DNA of 14,567 bases, taken from positions 1-14,567 of the forward strand of contig JNEM01010679.1 of assembly GCA_000697335.1 (NCBI GenBank), read 5' to 3'. A program made the translations under genes and the position numbers. Of the stretch, positions 9,027-14,567 are shown piece by piece (position 1 is the stretch's first letter; every line of letters begins with the position of its first letter). This DNA comes from Conidiobolus incongruus B7586 (taxonomy: Eukaryota > Entomophthoromycota > Entomophthoromycetes > Entomophthorales > Conidiobolaceae). The notes beneath the pieces were generated by a model. It ran no database searches, was not told the DNA's origin, and worked only from the letters and a program-made list of their open reading frames with translations.

Positions 9027-10333
9027 ATATATTTACTATGAATTCAATTTTTAAACTTTGTATGTTTTGCTTTATAATATGAATGAAATATTATTATTAC
9101 ACACAATATAAGCTTGTTACATATCTTTATTAATTTAATGCAGATTAATTATTAATTCAAAAGTCAGTCTATACGATTAAGAGTATATAGTATATATATA
9201 TATATATATATTTCTAATAATATTCAAATATACTTATAAAGTTTGATCAAAGAACATAGTTCAAAATACATTAATATTATTGACAAAGTACTTTAACAAA
9301 ATTCTATTTTAAATTATTATAAATATAAAATTTAAAATGTTAATCTCTATATCTAGATATCCAAAATTAAAATGTAAATAAAAAATTTATATAAAATATC
9401 TTTGCAATATTATATTAAAACGATTTTGTGATATGTAAAATATTGAATACTTCAAGAAGCAGAGTTTTCCAATATGGACTATATACAATATATATATTAA
9501 AAAAGAATAAAAACTAAAATTAATATTTATTTTTTTATGAAATGCTAATAATTAGATTGGTAACAATTAATTGCGAATTTAGTACAATCAATGTTTTATA
9601 TCAATTATTTCTCCATTCGAAGAAGAAAATATAATTATATTCAAATGATACCTTCCACTGTTTGGTAAATGAATACTAAACATTTTTATAATTTCCACTG
9701 GAAACTAAAATAACAGTATTACTTAGCATATTTTATATATACATTTTTAGTATTTTAAATCTTAAAACTAATTGTTAATAAATTGTTATCAATAAAATAG
9801 TATGTAAAAATGATAACGAATATATTAACCAGATGATATTAGATATGATGTTGCATTATTGACACTTATAACCTCTATTTATATTGATAAAATCTTAATT
9901 TTATTAAATATTTTCGATCGAGCCTATTAATTTTGATTTAAAACTAATATTTTCATCAAAAATTTATTATTAAACAATTTTGAGAGGATAAAAATTGGAT
10001 ATTCTTTTGAATAAATTAAGAAATGTGTATTTAAATATTTTTGTATCACATTACACATTAGAAATACTAAATATATTTCATATCACACATTGATTTCAAT
10101 AACTATCCATATTAATAAATATTGAATACAAATGAATCAAAATTGATAAAATTCGATTGTAGTATCAATTCCCATAATTATAATTAACCGCTTTAAATTA
10201 TTTATTTACAATTATTCTATAATTAATAATATTGATAATAATTTATTTAATTAAAAATTAATACAAAAATAATAATAAATAGATTAAAAATAAATACTTA
10301 TAAAATATTAATTAATAATCATTCAAATCAACA
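9027..10333. other. A+T-rich spacer before the SETD3-like gene
   Basis: No open frame of note, no RNA gene and no inverted-repeat element were recognised. It holds the (TA)10 tract at 9191-9210, and its right end must carry the promoter and short leader of the SETD3-like gene. Confidence 0.6.
9191..9210. repeat. (TA)10 microsatellite
   Basis: Ten uninterrupted TA units stand in intergenic DNA, with a further short TATATA immediately upstream broken by a single G. No link to a gene is visible. Confidence 0.85.
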
Positions 10334-12467
10334 ATGGAAGACAATCAACCTAGTCCACGTTTAGGACGCCGTGGAACATTAGTCGAAGAGAATTACGAAC
10401 GTGTGACGCATTCACCAAGCGGTAGAGCAATCCCTTTAAGAGTTCAAATCGATTCCGTATTGGGAAAAATATCAGACCGTAATATTTAGTTAAATATTGT
10501 ATTATTAATTTATTAATGTTATAATAGTCACTAGTTTAAACAGTCACCAACCCGTTGAAGATTTTAAACAATTTGAAAATTTGAAATTAAAGTTGGAGCA
10601 GTTGGAAAGTTTACAGAGAGGTAATAAAATATTATTATTATGGACTTTACAATTATTCATTGTTGTTAGATCCAAGGTTTCCTAATAGGCCAGCACCTCC
10701 TAGTGAACAAGCTAATAAGTTGGATTTTGAAGAGTTTACGAATTGGTTAACTCAAAATGGCGTGGAGTTGGGTCCTTATAAGTTAAGTTATTCGAATGCT
10801 GAGGGTAAGGGATTGGTGGCAACTCAGTACATCAAACAAGATACTATATTGTTTAAAATTCCTAAGAAGTTGATGATGACCACTTCGACCGCTGCTGAAT
10901 GTCCTATCGTTGGTAATTGATTTGATCTGCTCTGTGGAGTTTTTGTAAAATTGATAGTTTTGATTAGGTGATTTGATTTCAAAGGATCCAATGTTGAAGG
11001 CGATTCCAAGTTTGAGACTTGTGATTCATTTGCTGGTCGAAAGGTTCAAGGAGCATAAGTCACCTTGGGTCCACTATATTAATATGCTTCCCAAGGTGAA
11101 TTATACTCCGTTGGAATATAATCTCGAAGAGTTAATTAATCTTAAAGGAAGTTTAACAATGGGTAACCCAAATTTTTATTCAAAATATCCATTCAATTAA
11201 ATAATACTTATAGTGGAAATTATCAAGCATACTAAAAGAGCAGCTAAGCAATATCTCCATATTTTAAGTTTACTAGAAGTAACTAAATACTCTATTGTAT
11301 TCAATATTATTGATTAATAAGATAATAATTAGAATTATGGTGAATCAACATTCGTTCTAACACGCAGGAATTTGACATGGGCAGCTTTCAAATGGGCTTT
11401 AACAACTGTTATGACACGTCAAAATCCTTTACCATTCGCACCAATTGGGGAGTCGCCGCATACTGGTCTCGGTTTGGTTCCTCTATGGGATCTTTGTAAT
11501 CATGAACACGGCCAGGTAACCTTCGATATTTAAAATCATGCTGTTCAGTGGATATTAATATAGTTTTAGATTACTACCTTCTATAATCCTGAAACTGAAT
11601 GTTTAGAATCTTCAGCAATGATGACTTTCCAATCTGGAGATCCAGTAAATCCTCAATTCTCGATTTCAACCATAATAAAACTAATTTCGATATTAAATTA
11701 CTAGATAAAAATGCATTATGGAAACCGCCCCAATATCGACTTCTTCCTCTATTCAGGATTTTGTCAACCTAAAATCACTGAATTTGATCGATTACCCATA
11801 TCGTTAGCAATTCTTGATCAGAATGATCCCCTCAGTTTTAAGAGGAAGAGATTGTGCCAGCTGTTGAGATTACCAACGTAAAACTATTATTCTAAATACG
11901 TTTTTTATTTTCTAACTTCAATATATTTCAGATCGAACACTTTCCACCTTGTAGGAGGTCCAATCTTAGAAAATTCCAAACCTTTAATGCGATTTCTGGT
12001 GATTCAAGTGCTTCCAGAGCCGGAAATCGAATCCTTATTAGAACAAACTCCAGATTTAGCGCCCAATCTTGTACAGAGTTTAGGTCGCGACGGCTTGAAA
12101 GACAGGAATCAAGCTGAAATTTTACTGAATAATAAGTTGCAAGATCCCAAGTGTTTGAAGCATGTCGTTCAGTGGCTACTCATCAAACTTAAGGTTCAAC
12201 ACAGATTTTTGAGTGGCACAATCAAGGTAATACTAATGTTATATTGATGCATCGCAAATTCTAATCTTAATTTAGAATGACGAATATTTATTCTCCACAT
12301 TATCGCCATCCCTCGAATCTTCATACCCAATGTTCCACATCTTGCAAATGAAATTTATCGAGTATCACCATTTAGAGAAAATTATGGAGGAATTGGAAAC
12401 TACTATGAAAGATCTTTTAAATCATTCCAAACTACAGGGCAGTGCTAATTCCAGTTTGATTATTTAG
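10334..12467 (+). CDS. SETD3: SETD3-like SET-domain methyltransferase (predicted actin-histidine N-methyltransferase), 10 exons, 552 aa
   Basis: Exons: 10334-10478, 10528-10620, 10670-10912, 10968-11162, 11214-11278, 11333-11515, 11570-11644, 11705-11877, 11932-12226, 12276-12467. The nine introns are 49-60 nt and GTAA...AG, and the frame holds throughout. An in-frame TAA at 10316 and the lack of an ATG in exon 2 favour this start. Animal SETD3 methylates actin His73. Seen: a helical lead-in (about 57-80), EGKGL of the cofactor pocket (124-128), KKLMMT (145-150), the iSET helical insert (about 160-275), MTRQN (Asn278), PLWDLCNHEHG (Trp299, Asn303, His304), HYGNR (Tyr338, Arg341), YSGF (349-352), then the Rubisco-LSMT-type substrate-binding domain (about 360-500). 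Asn278, Trp299, Tyr338 and Arg341 match human SETD3 Asn255, Trp273, Tyr312 and Arg315 (numbers from memory). The first 50 residues have no recognised counterpart. A fungal ribosomal lysine methyltransferase is the alternative; the Asn/Trp pair argues against it. Confidence 0.9.
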
Positions 12468-12479
12468 TCTCTTCTGTGG

Positions 12480-12485
12480 AATAAA
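12480..12485 (+). terminator. AATAAA poly(A) signal candidate, SETD3-like gene
   Basis: AATAAA lies 13 bases after the stop codon, again implying a very short 3' untranslated region. The DUF427 gene has the same arrangement, which slightly strengthens both calls. Confidence 0.4.
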
Positions 12486-14567
12486 TTTAGAGATTTACTC
12501 TATTGTAGATATGAATGTTATAGGATTAATTGCGAACCAGTAAATGCTATGATTATTTATCATTTTAGGTTATTTCTTAAATTTATTGATTTATATTTAT
12601 ACAATTTTAATTCACCCATCATGTGTTATAATTATATAATATTAAATATTCAATTATTTATTTAAAAAATTTCTTATTCATAGAATTATTTTCTTTATTT
12701 GGATACCTCATTTCTATTAGTGAAAAATATCAATTCTTTTGAAAAGCTTATATTTCCCAGTTTTGAATTAATAAAAAAAATTCTGCTTATTTGGGTTAAT
12801 TACATAAATTTATATTTGGTTATTTTTATTACTTTGGAAACTAAGTAATTGAACTTTTTTGAATCGTTATTCATTGACAGTGAGTGAATATACTGACTTT
12901 GAGTTTGTTATAAAATGATACTCGGTTAATAAAAATATCAATTATGTAAAATAATCTATAAATTTCAAGTAATAATCGATTCAAAATAGACTATTTTATT
13001 TGAATTTTATGACAATCCAACTGTTACAATTTGAAAAAGAATATTTATTAGAATATTTATTCAATATCTTAATCATGATTAAAAGTTTGCATTATAAATA
13101 AACAATCAAATATATTTAATTTCATAATACTGATTTATTCTTCTATCTACATATTTATTGAGTAATAATAATAAATTGAAAAATTGGTATAAATTTAGCA
13201 TTTTAAATTGGACACGGATATAATAATTGTAATATTTTTTTTAATATGAAATCATATCCAACCATGATTCTAATAAAATTAAGATTATACTCTATATATT
13301 ATCAATTCAATTTTTGATATCTCTATTAATATTAACATAAAATTATATAAAACAAAACACATATACAATATTGATTTAATTGTAATAACGTTTCTTACTG
13401 ACATTCATTCATTTAAAGTTCATTATTGAAAAATAGATTAACATATAAGCAACGTAATTTTATAAAAGGAAATAAAAATTGAGACGGTGTTGTTAAATTT
13501 TTTATATGATAAATCATTCATTCGCATGAAAATCATTAATCAAACATAGAATTTTATATTATTGTTTTATGAAACTACTAAAGTTTAAATACAGGATGAT
13601 TTAAAATAAAATTAAAGAATATTTGCAAAGAAATTTTATTTTTATATAAGATTTTAAAATATTTTAGGAATAGATTATAATTTTATCCTTTAAATTAATT
13701 AATTAATAAATTATATTCATGTATAAAAAATTGACTACTGTTTTTTGTAATTGATTGAAAAACCTATTGTAAGTCCTTATTTATTAAATGTGTTATATTA
13801 ATATATCTTTTGATATTATTAATTCATAATTCTAAAATATATTATATTAAATTTATATTAAAATATTAATTGAATAAAATCAAGCTTGGATTTTAACTAA
13901 ATTCAACTAGCAATATATAACAAACTTTTGGTTAAATATTATAATTAAATGTTATTCAATATTTAAAAACAAAAACAATTGAGAAACACAATAAATATAA
14001 TTTAAAATAAATTAATTTATTATTATTATAATATTACTTTGTATTTTTAATAATGGTAATTTTGTGCAATTAAAAATAAATATATAATATAAATTTAATA
14101 ATTTTTTTTATTATTAATAACTTCTTATTATACTTTTAACAAATTTTTAACACTTAAAAAATTATTCTTTTTATTAAAGATAAAAATTTAATATTTTATA
14201 AATCAATTAAATTTTTTTATAGAAATTTTTTTCTTTATAAGCTAGTTTTTTTATTGCTTAAAGTAATTATAATTATATAAGTTATAATCTAAAGAATATA
14301 CTAGATGTGGTAGTTTTTTCTAGTTATTTTTAATTAGAAAGTTTTTTATAACTTTAAATTTATGTATTTTATAATTATTATATAAAATAATGTTTTCTTA
14401 AATTATATTAAAAACACTAATTAAAATTCTTGTATTTAAAAAAATAATATAAAACTTACTATTAGTTAATTTTCTTTCAAAAACTAAATAAGAATAGTAT
14501 ATACTATTATAATTTATTATAATAATTAATATTTATTTATTAACAAAATACTTATTTAAAGGGATTA
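12486..14567. other. A+T-rich spacer to the window end, no gene recognised
   Basis: About 2.1 kb with dense stops on both strands. No open frame long enough to support a protein, no tRNA-like cloverleaf, no tandem array and no recognised element. A+T content becomes extreme beyond about 13970, with long stretches almost free of C. Confidence 0.65.

Noticed and set aside
10824-11009. 61-codon - strand frame under the SETD3-like gene
   Set aside because: Shadow of exons 3-4; it spans a well-supported intron.
1-14567. Mitochondrial or plastid origin suggested by the extreme A+T content
   Set aside because: ATG1 and the SETD3-like gene are nuclear genes, and the window has spliceosomal GT-AG introns with a TACTAAC branch site.
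1-14567. CRISPR arrays, tRNA or rRNA genes, LTR or other virus-like elements
   Set aside because: No spaced direct-repeat array, cloverleaf, rRNA core, long terminal repeat or capsid/polymerase motif was found on either strand.

Overview
The window looks like nuclear DNA from a fungus with a very A+T-rich genome. The evidence is three intron-bearing genes on the + strand. Their introns are short (49 to 70 nt in 13 of 14), nearly all open with GTAA, and at least one carries a perfect TACTAAC branch site. One gene is a textbook fungal-type ATG1. The coding exons are clearly richer in G+C than the spacers. An early-diverging lineage (for example Glomeromycotina, Zoopagomycota or anaerobic chytrids) fits the composition and the Fanzor remnant, but the sequence alone does not fix the group.

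Layout: 1-2534 is an A+T-rich spacer with no gene I can support. 2535-3236 is a decayed copy of a Fanzor gene, the eukaryotic relative of bacterial TnpB RNA-guided nucleases. It is recognisable from the RuvC-II neighbourhood, a TSKTC plus four-cysteine zinc ribbon and the final RNI block. A short G+C-rich, repeat-bearing segment follows it (3237-3346); this is where the guide RNA and right end lie in this class of element. 3347-4689 is spacer with one strong 17-bp hairpin. 4690-7477 is ATG1 (5 exons, 807 aa). 8680-9019 is a small DUF427 protein (2 exons, 94 aa). 10334-12467 is a SETD3-type SET-domain methyltransferase (10 exons, 552 aa). The rest is A+T-rich spacer.

The three genes do not form a functional unit that I can see. 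ATG1 starts autophagy. The DUF427 protein has no known role. The SETD3-like enzyme keeps the Asn and Trp that in animal SETD3 select actin histidine over lysine, so it is predicted to methylate actin. The least ordinary parts of the window are the Fanzor fossil with its downstream candidate guide-RNA segment, and the presence in a probable fungus of a SETD3 with its histidine-selecting residues intact.
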